From contig DASXTS010000136.1 in the NCBI GenBank assembly GCA_036505275.1, forward strand, positions 1-9,801: DNA of 9,801 nt, given 5' to 3'. A program made the translations under genes and the position numbers. The notes beneath the pieces are model-generated. The model did no database searches. It had not been told where the DNA came from and saw only the letters and a list, made by a program, of their open reading frames with translations. Shown here in pieces: positions 1-7,661 of this stretch; within the stretch, counting starts at the first letter, position 1, and each line of letters opens with the position of its first letter. This DNA is from DASXTS01 sp036505275. GTDB taxonomy: Bacteria > Actinomycetota > Actinomycetes > Mycobacteriales > Pseudonocardiaceae.

Positions 1-4
1 GGGC

Positions 5-2911
5 ATGGGTGCGCACCTGGTTGGTCGCCGCCACCAGTTCGACGAACTCGCCCGTGTCGTCGCGGGCGCCGCGTCGGGCGAGGGTGCCCTCGTCGTCCTG
101 TCTGGCGAGGCGGGCATCGGCAAGACGACCATGCTGTCGTGGCTGGCCGTGGCGGCGGCGGGCGCCGGCATGCCGGTGCTGTCCGGCCGGGCGGTGGCCG
201 ACGAGGGCGCGCCGGCGTTCTGGCCGTGGTCGCGGGTGTTCGCTGCGGGTCACGCGTTGGGCCTGTCGCCGGAGGTGCTGGCGCTGGGATCCGGCCCGCC
301 GGCGCAGGCCCGGTTCGTCGCGATCGAGCGGGCGGCCGCCGCCCTGCTGGCCGCGGTGCCGGCGGCGGGTTTGCTGGTCACCCTCGACGACCTGCAGTGG
401 GCCGACGACGCCACCGTCCAGCTGCTGCGTCATGTTGGCACTGATCTTCCCGGAACGGGGCTGATCCTCGCGGCGGCGACGCGGGACGTCGCAGGCATCG
501 GGCCGGTAGCCGGCCTGCCCGCGGCGCGGACGCTGCGGCTCCCGCCGTGGACGCTCGCCGACATCGCCGAGTACCTGCGCACCGCGGTCGGTCGGGTGGA
601 CGCGTCCTGGCCGGCCCGGGTGCACCGCGGCAGCGGCGGCAACCCGTTGTTCGTGCGGGAGATGGTGCGCGCCCTAAACGCTGGCGGCGGCCGCATGCCC
701 GACGCGCTACGTCCGCTCGCCGGCGCCCGCCTGGACGGCGTCGGCCCGGACTGCCGGCGCCTTCTTGGCATGTGCGCAGTGATTGGGGAGGAGTTCGCTG
801 TCACGCTTGTCGCGGCCGTGGCCGCCGAGGCGCCGCGGCCGCTGGCGGATCGATTGCCGGGCCTGCTCCCGCGTCTGCTCGCCGAGGCCGTGACGGCCGG
901 GATCCTCGCCGAGGACGCCGCCGCGCCGAACCGGATGCGATTCACCCACGCCCTGGTCCGGCAAGCGGCGTACGACGAGTTGCCGCGGGCCGACCGGATC
1001 CGGTGGCACCGCCTCGTCGCCGACGCGCTGGCCCGCGTGCCGGCGTCGCCGTCGTCGACCGGCCACGCGGCGGACGTCGCCCGTCATCGGGTCCGCGCGG
1101 CCATCGACGCGGCGAGTTGCCGGGCCGCCGTGGACGCCTGCCGGGCCGCGGTGGCGGCGGCGCTGCGTGCGCTCGACCACGCCGACGCGGCGCACTGGTA
1201 CCGCCGGGCCGTGGAACTGGCCGCCGGGGCCGGTCTGGACCCGGCCGAGCATGCCGACCTGCTCCTCGGGCTGGCCGAGGCGGAGTTCCTGGACCTGCGG
1301 GTGGCCGAGGCGTTGCGGCACTGTGTGGCCGGCGCCGACCTCGCCGCCGGCCCGGCGACTAGCTCGGCTGTCGGTTCTGCCGGCGCTCCTGGCGGCCCGG
1401 TCACCGGGCTGGGCCGGCCGGACCTGCTGGCGCGCGCCGCGCTCGTGGTGCGCGGCATCGGCGGCGAGGAGCCGAGCCGGGTCATTGCCGATTTGTGCGT
1501 CCGGGCCCGGGCCGCGTTCGGCGAGGCCGATTCCGGGACGCACGCCCGTGTGCTCGCCCAGCACGCGATGGCGCTCGCGCAGCTCGCGGTCACCTCGCCC
1601 GGCCTCGCCCGGCAGGCGCACGCGCTGAGCGAGCGGGCCATGGAGATGGCGCACCGCGACGGTGGCAGCACCGCCCTTGTGGACGCGATGCACGCCCGCG
1701 AGACGCTCGCCGGCGGACCGTCCTCGGCACGGGAGCGGATGGACATGGGCACCCGCCTGCACACGCTCGGTGCTGTGCCGGAGCGGCCGGAGACGCCGCT
1801 GTGGGCGCACCTGTGGCGCATCGACGGGTGCCTCGGCATCGGCGCCGTGGGCGAGGCGGACAGTGAGATCGCCGGCCTGGCCTCATTCGTCGAACGGCTC
1901 GGCTGGCCGGTGGCCCGCTGGCACCTGCTCCGGGCCCGGGCGGCCCGCGCGATGCTCGCGGGCCGGTTCCCCGACGCCCAACGGCTGGCCGACGAGGGGC
2001 AGGCGCTCGCCGAGCGCTGCGGAGACCCTTCGATGCAGGGCCAGCACATCGCGTACACCCTGGACATCCGACGCAAGACGGGCCGGTTCGACGATCCGTG
2101 GTTCGACGCCGGCAGGTCCGGTGGCGGCTCATTCGACGTCGCGGCCGTCGCGGACGCCGATGCCCGCCCGATCGTGCTGGCGGTCGCCGCTGAGTACCTG
2201 CTCGCCAGCGGTCACGCCGACGCGGCCCGTGCGCTGTATGCGCGGCTCGTCCCGGCGCTGCCGGGGCTGCCCGAGGACGTCCGCTGGCCGGCCATCGTCG
2301 CGATCGCGGGTGAGCTCGGTGCGGCCTTCGGGGACGCGGCGACTGTGGCCGCCAGCTACCGCGGCCTGCTGCCCTACGCGCGGCTGTACCTCGCGTCGAC
2401 CTACGGATACCGGGGCGCCTACGCGCGCATGCTGGGCAGCCTCGCCGCCGCGATCGGCGACCACGCGTCGGCGATCGACCACCTGCAGGCAGCCGAGGAA
2501 CTGGAGCGGCGGATCGGCGCGCCGGCCGACCTCGCCCTCGCACAACTCGCCCACGCCGGCGTCCGTCGGGCCCGGGACGCCCGTGGCGACCGCGAGCGGG
2601 CGGCGGCCCTGGCTGGGCAGGCCGCCCGGACGGCCCGCCGGCTCGGCATGGCGCCAGCACTGAACGCCGCCACCTCGCTGCTGCGCGACCTGGGCGGCGT
2701 GGACGGCGACATTGTCGCCTCGCTGACCGCTCGGGAGCGCGAGGTCGCGCTGCTGCTCGCGGACGGTCTGGCGAACCGGGCCATTGCCGACCGGCTCTCG
2801 GTCTCGGAGCGTACGGTCGAGACGCACGTGCGGAACCTGCTGTCCAAGCTGGGGCTGGCAAACCGCACCCAGGTGGCCGCCTGGACTTTGCGTGCCGGCC
2901 TGCGTACCTGA
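5..2911 (+). CDS. LAL-family LuxR regulator with N-terminal AAA ATPase domain
   Basis: Probable ATP-dependent transcription activator of the large LuxR (LAL/MalT-like) class, acting in the cytoplasm on DNA. The N-terminus LVGRR (residues 5-9) is the usual opening of these proteins. A Walker A motif GEAGIGKTT lies at residues 34-42 and a Walker B-like LLVTLDDLQWAD at 123-134. A long alpha-helical, TPR-like middle follows. A LuxR-type helix-turn-helix sits at about 906-968, with LTAREREVALLL, the RTVETHVRNLL recognition helix and KLGLANRTQ. The length of 968 residues is normal for the family. The ATG at position 5 is the first start in the window and places LVGRR correctly, but its ribosome site lies outside, so a start further upstream cannot be excluded. 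The ABM-like gene follows on the same strand after 90 bases. The signal it senses and its targets cannot be read from the sequence. Confidence 0.95.
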   Translation: MGAHLVGRRHQFDELARVVAGAASGEGALVVLSGEAGIGKTTMLSWLAVAAAGAGMPVLSGRAVADEGAPAFWPWSRVFAAGHALGLSPEVLALGSGPPAQARFVAIERAAAALLAAVPAAGLLVTLDDLQWADDATVQLLRHVGTDLPGTGLILAAATRDVAGIGPVAGLPAARTLRLPPWTLADIAEYLRTAVGRVDASWPARVHRGSGGNPLFVREMVRALNAGGGRMPDALRPLAGARLDGVGPDCRRLLGMCAVIGEEFAVTLVAAVAAEAPRPLADRLPGLLPRLLAEAVTAGILAEDAAAPNRMRFTHALVRQAAYDELPRADRIRWHRLVADALARVPASPSSTGHAADVARHRVRAAIDAASCRAAVDACRAAVAAALRALDHADAAHWYRRAVELAAGAGLDPAEHADLLLGLAEAEFLDLRVAEALRHCVAGADLAAGPATSSAVGSAGAPGGPVTGLGRPDLLARAALVVRGIGGEEPSRVIADLCVRARAAFGEADSGTHARVLAQHAMALAQLAVTSPGLARQAHALSERAMEMAHRDGGSTALVDAMHARETLAGGPSSARERMDMGTRLHTLGAVPERPETPLWAHLWRIDGCLGIGAVGEADSEIAGLASFVERLGWPVARWHLLRARAARAMLAGRFPDAQRLADEGQALAERCGDPSMQGQHIAYTLDIRRKTGRFDDPWFDAGRSGGGSFDVAAVADADARPIVLAVAAEYLLASGHADAARALYARLVPALPGLPEDVRWPAIVAIAGELGAAFGDAATVAASYRGLLPYARLYLASTYGYRGAYARMLGSLAAAIGDHASAIDHLQAAEELERRIGAPADLALAQLAHAGVRRARDARGDRERAAALAGQAARTARRLGMAPALNAATSLLRDLGGVDGDIVASLTAREREVALLLADGLANRAIADRLSVSERTVETHVRNLLSKLGLANRTQVAAWTLRAGLRT

Positions 2912-2989
2912 TATCTGCGTACCACGTCTGCGTGCTTCCACGGATGCCTCCGACATTCCCGTCCACCGACGATCGCGGTACCAGCAACC

Positions 2990-2994
2990 GGAGG
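2990..2994 (+). promoter_or_regulatory. Ribosome binding site of the ABM-like gene
   Basis: GGAGG lies seven bases before the ATG at 3002. It fixes the start of the downstream gene and argues against the in-frame alternatives further in. Confidence 0.7.
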
Positions 2995-3001
2995 TGGAGA
3001 G

Positions 3002-3613
3002 ATGTTCGCACGAGTGCAGACCGCGGCGACCCGGCCGACCGACGAGAGCCTCGTCCCATTGATCACCGACACGATCGCGTCCCACCCGGGCTTCGCCGGC
3101 CTAGCGATGCTCGCCGGGCAGGACGGCGGTGCAAGCATGATCAGCCTCTGGCTGACCCGCGAGGACGCCGAGCTGGCCTCGGAGCGCTCCGCCGCGATCC
3201 GCGGGCCGCGCCCAATTGAGCTCACCCGCGACGAGATCTTCGAGGTGGATGCCGATGAGGCGGGCGCGGCGGCGGGCCAGGAGCCCGCCGTGGCGTTCCT
3301 CGGCGAGTTCGACGGACCGTTGAGCCCGGCTCGCGTCGAGGCCGCCCGCTTCGGCGGCACCGAGCGGATCGCACCGGCGCTACGGAAGGTTGCCGGCCTG
3401 GTACGGGTACTGGTGTTCTGGCACCCGACCGAGCGCCGCATGGCCGTGCTGCACCTCGCCACGTCCGCGGAGGCGCTGCAGGCGGTTGGACAGACAGTAA
3501 TGTCCACGAAGCTGCTGCCGGGCGAGGACCCGGACCTGCTGCCCGGACCGGACCGGATCAGCATGCTGCGGGTCGCGGCCTACCGCGCCGCGGCTGTCCC
3601 GTCAACTCCGTGA
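3002..3613 (+). CDS. Duplicated ABM-like (dimeric alpha/beta barrel) protein, function unknown
   Basis: A soluble 203-residue protein without signal peptide or membrane segment. It reads as two similar halves. Residues 1 to about 90 start MFARVQTA, with a middle helix and a strand containing MISLWLTREDAELASE. Residues about 98-198 start AVAFLGEFDGPLS, with RVLVFWHPTERRMAVLHLATSAEAL as the equivalent strand and helix. Each half has the strand, helix, strand pattern of the antibiotic-biosynthesis-monooxygenase (ABM)/dimeric alpha-beta barrel fold, so the protein may form the barrel within one chain. I see no catalytic or cofactor motif that would allow an enzyme name. A strong Shine-Dalgarno site supports the start. 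The position 90 bases after the LAL regulator suggests one transcript. The fold assignment is inferred from pattern and is moderate; the coding call is strong. Confidence 0.85.
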   Translation: MFARVQTAATRPTDESLVPLITDTIASHPGFAGLAMLAGQDGGASMISLWLTREDAELASERSAAIRGPRPIELTRDEIFEVDADEAGAAAGQEPAVAFLGEFDGPLSPARVEAARFGGTERIAPALRKVAGLVRVLVFWHPTERRMAVLHLATSAEALQAVGQTVMSTKLLPGEDPDLLPGPDRISMLRVAAYRAAAVPSTP

Positions 3614-3676
3614 CGACACCGGCGAGGCGCCGCGTCCCACCCGCATCGCGGACCGCCTCTACTGTCGAGTCTCAGG

Positions 3677-3698
3677 AGATCCGTAACAGATCCGTCAC
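3677..3698 (+). repeat. Tandem 11-bp repeat, possible regulator-binding site
   Basis: AGATCCGTAAC is followed immediately by AGATCCGTCAC, with one mismatch. The 11-base period puts both copies on the same face of the helix, as in direct-repeat sites of OmpR-family regulators. The GTAAC/GTCAC cores resemble what I recall of MtrA sites in actinobacteria. GATCCGTCAC occurs again at 4028-4037 across the end of the reductase gene. The regulator assignment is a guess; the repeat itself is seen directly. Confidence 0.4.
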
Positions 3699-3712
3699 GC
3701 CGCCATGATCGA

Positions 3713-3994
3713 ATGCGCGCACATCGGCGGATGAGTACGTGTCCGCTCGGTCCATTCCGCGCTGCTGATCACCGACCGTCAGGGCGGCGCTCCAAGCTCA
3801 TGGCGTCCGCGCGGCCGCCAGCCGTCCTTCAAAGCGGTCGGAGTACTCCTGAGCTTTCGCTCTTCTTGTCGCCCGGCGAGGATGCCGACACGTTTCGGCC
3901 CGTACCTGGCGCTGGCCGTCGGGCACTGGCGGTAGCGTTCGTCGCCGCCGTCCTGGTCACTAACATGGCGCTTCCGCCGGCATCGGGGCCCTGA
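3713..3994 (+). CDS. Doubtful small ORF with signal-peptide-like C-terminal segment
   Basis: A 93-residue open frame of low quality. The first two thirds are arginine- and proline-rich with no recognisable domain. Residues about 68-87 (RRALAVAFVAAVLVTNMALP) look like a signal peptide or membrane helix preceded by arginines, and the frame stops six residues later. It could be a chance frame, a small tail-anchored protein, or the surviving 5' end of a secreted protein whose mature part is gone. No convincing Shine-Dalgarno site precedes the ATG at 3713. The tandem repeat 15 bases upstream could be its control site if it is expressed. Confidence 0.2.
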   Translation: MRAHRRMSTCPLGPFRAADHRPSGRRSKLMASARPPAVLQSGRSTPELSLFLSPGEDADTFRPVPGAGRRALAVAFVAAVLVTNMALPPASGP

Positions 3995-4033
3995 TCAGGT
4001 GAAGCGACCGCGATCCCATGGACGGCTGATCCG

Positions 4034-5029
4034 TCACACGGTGATGACGACCTTGGCGCGCGCATGCTCGGTCTCGACGTACCGGATGGCCTCGGGTACC
4101 TGGTTCAGCGGGTAGGTCCGGTCGACGACAGGGGCGACCTGTCCGGCGTCGATGAGCTCCCGCAACGACGCCAGGTGGTCCGCGCCCGGGGTCGCCGTGA
4201 GCAGGAGCAAGCGCTGGCGGACGAGACGGGACAGCGCCTGCCCCTTGAGCATGAGACCCAGCGGACCGAGGAGGCTGCCGCCCGTGGAGACGCCCCCACC
4301 GGACAGGAGCAGCGTCCCGGTCGGTGTCAGCGCGCGCCGGCAGTCGGCCAATGACCGGTTGCCCACCAGGTCGAAGACGACGTCGTATCGCCGACCGGCA
4401 CGGGTGAAGTCCTCCCGTGTGTAGTCGACGACATGGTCGGCGCCGATCGACTGGACGAGGTCGACGTTTCTGGTACTGCACACGCCGGTCACGTCCGCGC
4501 CGAACACCTTGGCTATCTGGACGGCGAAGGTTCCCACGCCACCGGACGCGCCATTGATGAGGATCCGCTGTCCCGGCCGTACCTGTGCCGTGTCGCGCAG
4601 GCCGAGGAGGGCAGTGGTCGCCGCCAGCGGTACCGCGGCCGCCTGCTCGAACGTCAGGGTGGCCGGTTTCCGCTCCAGCAGGCCGTCCGGGATGCAGACG
4701 TACTCGGCAAAGGCTCCGTCGGCTTCGCGGACATCGCCGTACACTTCGTCACCGGGACGGAACCGCGTCACGTTCCGGCCCACCGCCTCCACCCGACCCG
4801 CGACGTCGCTGCCCCGGATCTTCCTCTTGGGTGCGCCGAAGCCGAAGGTCGCGCGGGACATGAGCCTGACCACGTACGGGTCGCCTCGCATGATGTGCCA
4901 GTCGCGTGCGTTGACCGCAGCCGCGTGTACCCGGACCAGCACCTCGTCGTCGGCGGGTGCCGGTTTGTCGACCTCGCTGAGCCGCAGGACGTCGGGTGAG
5001 CCGTACCGGTGCTGGACGATTGCCCTCAT
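4034..5029 (-). CDS. Zinc-independent MDR oxidoreductase (NADPH:quinone reductase-like)
   Basis: Cytosolic medium-chain dehydrogenase/reductase of 331 residues, the usual length of the quinone oxidoreductase branch. The GroES-like half is residues 1 to about 120 (VLVRVHAAAVNARDW at 30-44, RGSDVAGRVEAVG at 72-84). The Rossmann half contains NGASGGVGTFAVQIAK at 159-174, where A-S-G-G-V-G binds the NADP phosphate side. The cysteine that ligates catalytic zinc in alcohol dehydrogenases is replaced by N/A at residues 40-41, and the structural four-cysteine lobe is absent. This points to a quinone or enone reductase using NADPH. The exact substrate is not readable. The start is the ATG at 5029, whose A is shared with the TGA stop of the DUF2306 gene (TGATG), so the two are translationally coupled. 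It is the last gene of the minus-strand block. Confidence 0.93.
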   Translation of the reverse strand: MRAIVQHRYGSPDVLRLSEVDKPAPADDEVLVRVHAAAVNARDWHIMRGDPYVVRLMSRATFGFGAPKRKIRGSDVAGRVEAVGRNVTRFRPGDEVYGDVREADGAFAEYVCIPDGLLERKPATLTFEQAAAVPLAATTALLGLRDTAQVRPGQRILINGASGGVGTFAVQIAKVFGADVTGVCSTRNVDLVQSIGADHVVDYTREDFTRAGRRYDVVFDLVGNRSLADCRRALTPTGTLLLSGGGVSTGGSLLGPLGLMLKGQALSRLVRQRLLLLTATPGADHLASLRELIDAGQVAPVVDRTYPLNQVPEAIRYVETEHARAKVVITV

Positions 5030-5739
5030 CAGATCTCCATCTCGTGCGGGGTGGAAGGACGCGTGAGCCTGCTCGGCCGTTTGCTCGACGGTTTACGGAG
5101 TGCCCATTCGGCCACGCCGAGGTTGACGACCCAGCCGGCGAGCATCAGCAGGGCTCTGGTGAACTCGCCGGGCCTGCCGACGAGCAGGATCCAGGGCAGG
5201 TGAGTCAGGACCTGCGTACCGGCGCCCAGGCCGATCGCGTAGCCGCGAACCATCCAGGCGCGGTGCCCGGCGATGTCCCGCCGCCGTACCGCGACGAAGC
5301 CGAGGACGATGGAAAGCACCATCGCCGAGCCGAACACGAGCCGGAAGCCGGTCAGGAGAGCACCGTCGCCGGGAGGCTGGGGATAGAACACGGTCATCCA
5401 CAGACCGGACAGGGCCGCCGCGAGTCCACAAGGGACAAGCAGCCGCCCGGCGGCGCGATGCCAGCCAGGTCTGCGGCGACGGAGACCGGGAGCGAACTGG
5501 AAGGCCCCGACAACGCAGTACAGGCTGGCGCCGGTGATGTGCACCAGCACGGGTACGGGCGAGGCGAAGAACCGGGCATTCTCGGGCGTGACCGCCGCAC
5601 CCCCGGCCAGCTGGGCGATGCGGGCGGCACCGGCGGCCATCGGGACGAAGCTGAGCATGATCAGCCCGGCAGGTACCGGCCACCCTCGCATGGCGGAGGT
5701 GGCCGTGGCCGCGGTCCCCGTCTTTACTCGCGTCGTCAT
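5029..5739 (-). CDS. DUF2306 integral membrane protein
   Basis: A 236-residue membrane protein of the DUF2306 type. Hydrophobic segments lie at about 22-46, 62-83, 99-119, 128-151, 164-188 and 194-214, followed by a basic tail. Family-like features are a histidine in the second helix (H67), the loop GWHRAAGR (92-99), and HRAWMVRGYAIG (159-170), with H180 in the fifth helix. Histidines in or beside helices raise the possibility of metal or heme binding, but this is inference; no function is established to my knowledge. It shares one base with the following reductase gene, suggesting equal expression and a joint role at the membrane. It lies 105 bases downstream of the response regulator. No strong Shine-Dalgarno site precedes the ATG; CGATCG-TGG-CGATCG at 5744-5758 could fold just upstream of it. 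Confidence 0.88.
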   Translation of the reverse strand: MTTRVKTGTAATATSAMRGWPVPAGLIMLSFVPMAAGAARIAQLAGGAAVTPENARFFASPVPVLVHITGASLYCVVGAFQFAPGLRRRRPGWHRAAGRLLVPCGLAAALSGLWMTVFYPQPPGDGALLTGFRLVFGSAMVLSIVLGFVAVRRRDIAGHRAWMVRGYAIGLGAGTQVLTHLPWILLVGRPGEFTRALLMLAGWVVNLGVAEWALRKPSSKRPSRLTRPSTPHEMEI

Positions 5740-5803
5740 GACTCGATCGTGGCGATCGGGCGGTGGGAATTCATCGGAACTTGGGCCTCGGCCGAGCCGT
5801 CCG

Positions 5804-5829
5804 ATAGTTCGGGGCCGCGGCCGTACTTT
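5804..5829. promoter_or_regulatory. Imperfect inverted repeat, candidate operator upstream of DUF2306
   Basis: On the plus strand ATAGTTCGG (5804-5812) and CCGTACTTT (5821-5829) form an inverted repeat matching at 7 of 9 positions with an 8-base spacer. A perfect 10-bp palindrome GGCCGCGGCC lies at 5813-5822 and another, CTCGGCCGAG, at 5787-5796. They sit in the gap between the response regulator and the DUF2306 start, 65-90 bases before that ATG, where a dimeric NarL-type regulator or a promoter would be expected. Binding is inference. Confidence 0.35.
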
Positions 5830-5844
5830 AGTCGTGAGCCGGTG

Positions 5845-6516
5845 TCACCTGGGCCCGGATCCGTGTCTGACGCGGTTGGTCTCGTAGGCCCATATCGCGA
5901 TCTCGACGCGGTTCCGGGCGCCAAGCTTGGCCATCAGGCTGGCGATGTGGGTCTTGACCGTGCTCAGCGTGATGTACAGCTCGTCGGCGATCTCGCTGTT
6001 GGTCCGCCCTCGCGCCACCGCGGCGAGGACCTGCTCCTCCCGGTCGGTGAGCGCGTCGATCGGCTGCTTCGGCGGCGCGGCCTGCCCGGCGTCGGCGAAG
6101 GCGGCGAGTAGCCGGGTGGTGACGTTCGGGGCGATGAGGGCGTCGCCGTTCGCGGCGGCGTGGACGGCCTGGGTGAGCAGGGCGGGGCCGGCATTCTTGA
6201 GCAGGAAGCCGCGGGCGCCGGCACGCAGCGCGGCGTAGACGTACTCGTCGAGGTCGAAGGTAGTGATGACGACGACCGCGAGGGGGTCGTGGACGGCCGG
6301 TCCGGCGAGGGTACGGGTGGCTTCGATTCCGTCGATACCGGGCATGCGGATGTCGAACAGACACACGTCGGGCCGCAGCCGCCGGGCGATCTCGATGGCC
6401 CGCTGCCCGTCGGCGGCCTCGCCGACGACCTCGATGTCCGGCTGGGCGTTGAGTATCATCACCAGCCCGGTACGCACGATCTCCTGGTCGTCGGCGACGA
6501 TCACCCGGATACTCAC
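5845..6516 (-). CDS. NarL/FixJ-family response regulator
   Basis: Cytosolic two-component regulator of 223 residues. The receiver domain is residues 1 to about 120, with acidic pocket D9-D10, phosphoacceptor D55 in DIRMPG, T85/T86 and K107 (FLLKN). The LuxR-type helix-turn-helix is at about 150-215 (LTDREEQVLAAVARG, then NSEIADELYITLSTVKTHI, MAKLGARNRVE). All phosphorylation residues are present. The start is GTG at 6516, giving MSIRVIVADD, and overlaps the kinase stop as GTGA, so translation is coupled to the kinase that should phosphorylate it. Its likely targets include its own operon and the DUF2306/MDR pair directly downstream, inferred from context. Confidence 0.95.
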   Translation of the reverse strand: MSIRVIVADDQEIVRTGLVMILNAQPDIEVVGEAADGQRAIEIARRLRPDVCLFDIRMPGIDGIEATRTLAGPAVHDPLAVVVITTFDLDEYVYAALRAGARGFLLKNAGPALLTQAVHAAANGDALIAPNVTTRLLAAFADAGQAAPPKQPIDALTDREEQVLAAVARGRTNSEIADELYITLSTVKTHIASLMAKLGARNRVEIAIWAYETNRVRHGSGPR

Positions 6517-7661
6517 GCGGCCGTCCCGGTCGGTGCCCCGGTTCGCGGCAGTACGGCGGTCACGGTCCAGCCGCGGACGGGGTTCGGGCCGGCCTCGCAG
6601 ACGCCGCCGAGCAGGTCCGCGCGTTCGATCATGCCGATCAGCCCGTACCCGGGCGACATGGTGGAACGGACGGGGCCGCTCTCGCCGTCGTCGCTCACCC
6701 GCAGGCGTACCGACGTGTCGTCGGCGGCGACGCGGACCTCGATGCGGGTGGCGCGATGCGCGTGCCGCCGGGCATTCGTGACCGACTCCTGGGCAAGGCG
6801 GTAGATCGCGGCCCCAACCGCCGGGGGAAGGTCGGCGAGGTCGCCGGAGATCTCCACGTCGACGCGTGGGCCGGAGCGGGCCGGGCCGGCGAGCTGGGCG
6901 ATGTCGTCGATGCGCGGGCTGGGCGCGAGCTCCACCGGTTCGCTGTCACGCAGAACGCGGACCATGGTACGCATCTCGTCGAGGGCCCGCGCCGCCTCGG
7001 CCTCGATCAGGCGCAGCGCCTCGACGGCCGCGTTCGAGTCCGCTGCCGCCATCGCGAGACCGGCCTGCGCGCGGATCGCCATGGCCGAGACGTGGTGGGC
7101 GACCGTGTCGTGCAGGTCGCGGGCCAGGCGCTCCCGTTCGAGCAACTTGACCTGGTCGAGCTCGCGCATCCGCGCCGCGGCCCGGTACCGCAGCGCCGCG
7201 CCCAGGGCGCCGGCCGCAGACAGGACGACTAATGCGCTGAACAGATCGGTGAGACTGAGGTAGCCGAGGAGCGCCCACAGTCCGACCTTGCCGGCCATGA
7301 TCGTCGACCCGATCGCGGCCTCGCGGCCGGACCCCCACCGGAACAGCGCGTACGGCAGGATCAACACGTACACCAAGGTGTTGAAGTGCAGGTCGGCGCC
7401 GATCCACAGCGAGGCCAGGCCGGAGGTGCCGAAGGCGATCGCGACCATCAGCAGCGGCCGGGTCCGGCGCCACAACAGGGTGGGTACCAGCCCGATAGCG
7501 ACGATCACCGAGACCGCCCGCCATGGCACGTCCGGCCGGAGCAGTCCTTCGAGGAGCGCGATCAGCACGAGCACGCCCGCTAGCGCCCAGTCCCGCCATA
7601 CCCGCGGCGGCGGGTTGGGCGGCCGGGGCTCGTCCCATACGGAGCGCAGCAAGCCGTGCAC
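6513..7661 (-). CDS. Membrane histidine kinase, HisKA_3 (NarL-partner) type
   Basis: Sensor kinase of 382 residues from the GTG at 7661. An N-terminal region of about five or six hydrophobic helices (about residues 27-158) has almost no external loop, so the signal is probably sensed within or near the membrane. The dimerisation/phosphoacceptor box ERERLARDLHDTVAHHVS carries the reactive H184. The ATPase domain shows E292 and N296 in AQESVTNARRH, the SDDGES box at 323-328 and GYGLIGMIERA at 338-348. I chose GTG 7661 because the preceding 38 codons are arginine-rich, less biased to G/C at their 3' end and contain a CATACT box that looks like a -10 element. An in-frame ATG at 7775 would give 420 residues. 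No good Shine-Dalgarno site decides between them. It is the first gene of the minus-strand block. Confidence 0.92.
   Translation of the reverse strand: MHGLLRSVWDEPRPPNPPPRVWRDWALAGVLVLIALLEGLLRPDVPWRAVSVIVAIGLVPTLLWRRTRPLLMVAIAFGTSGLASLWIGADLHFNTLVYVLILPYALFRWGSGREAAIGSTIMAGKVGLWALLGYLSLTDLFSALVVLSAAGALGAALRYRAAARMRELDQVKLLERERLARDLHDTVAHHVSAMAIRAQAGLAMAAADSNAAVEALRLIEAEAARALDEMRTMVRVLRDSEPVELAPSPRIDDIAQLAGPARSGPRVDVEISGDLADLPPAVGAAIYRLAQESVTNARRHAHRATRIEVRVAADDTSVRLRVSDDGESGPVRSTMSPGYGLIGMIERADLLGGVCEAGPNPVRGWTVTAVLPRTGAPTGTAA

Larger units (their letters stand above)
3614..4033. other. 420-base gap between convergent genes
   Basis: The stretch separates the plus-strand ABM-like gene from the minus-strand reductase, which converge here. 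It holds a short CGGCG-AGG-CGCCG hairpin at 3620-3632 just after the ABM-like stop, which is a weak terminator candidate without a T-run. It also holds the tandem 11-bp repeat at 3677-3698 and one doubtful plus-strand frame (3713-3994). No RNA gene or clear promoter is visible. Confidence 0.5.

Noticed and set aside
430..945. Minus-strand frames inside the LAL gene
   Set aside because: Low-complexity antisense translation without domain or ribosome site.
1590..3059. A 489-residue open frame on the minus strand opposite the LAL regulator
   Set aside because: Arginine- and proline-rich shadow typical of GC-rich antisense frames; the plus strand encodes clear Walker and LuxR motifs.
3614..4033. 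A ydaO-type riboswitch before a cell-wall gene
   Set aside because: I looked for conserved core segments of that riboswitch and did not find them; no intact exported gene follows.
4996..6111. A 371-residue open frame on the plus strand
   Set aside because: It lies opposite DUF2306 and the response regulator, has a glycine/glutamate/histidine-rich composition with no domain, and is a shadow of those genes.
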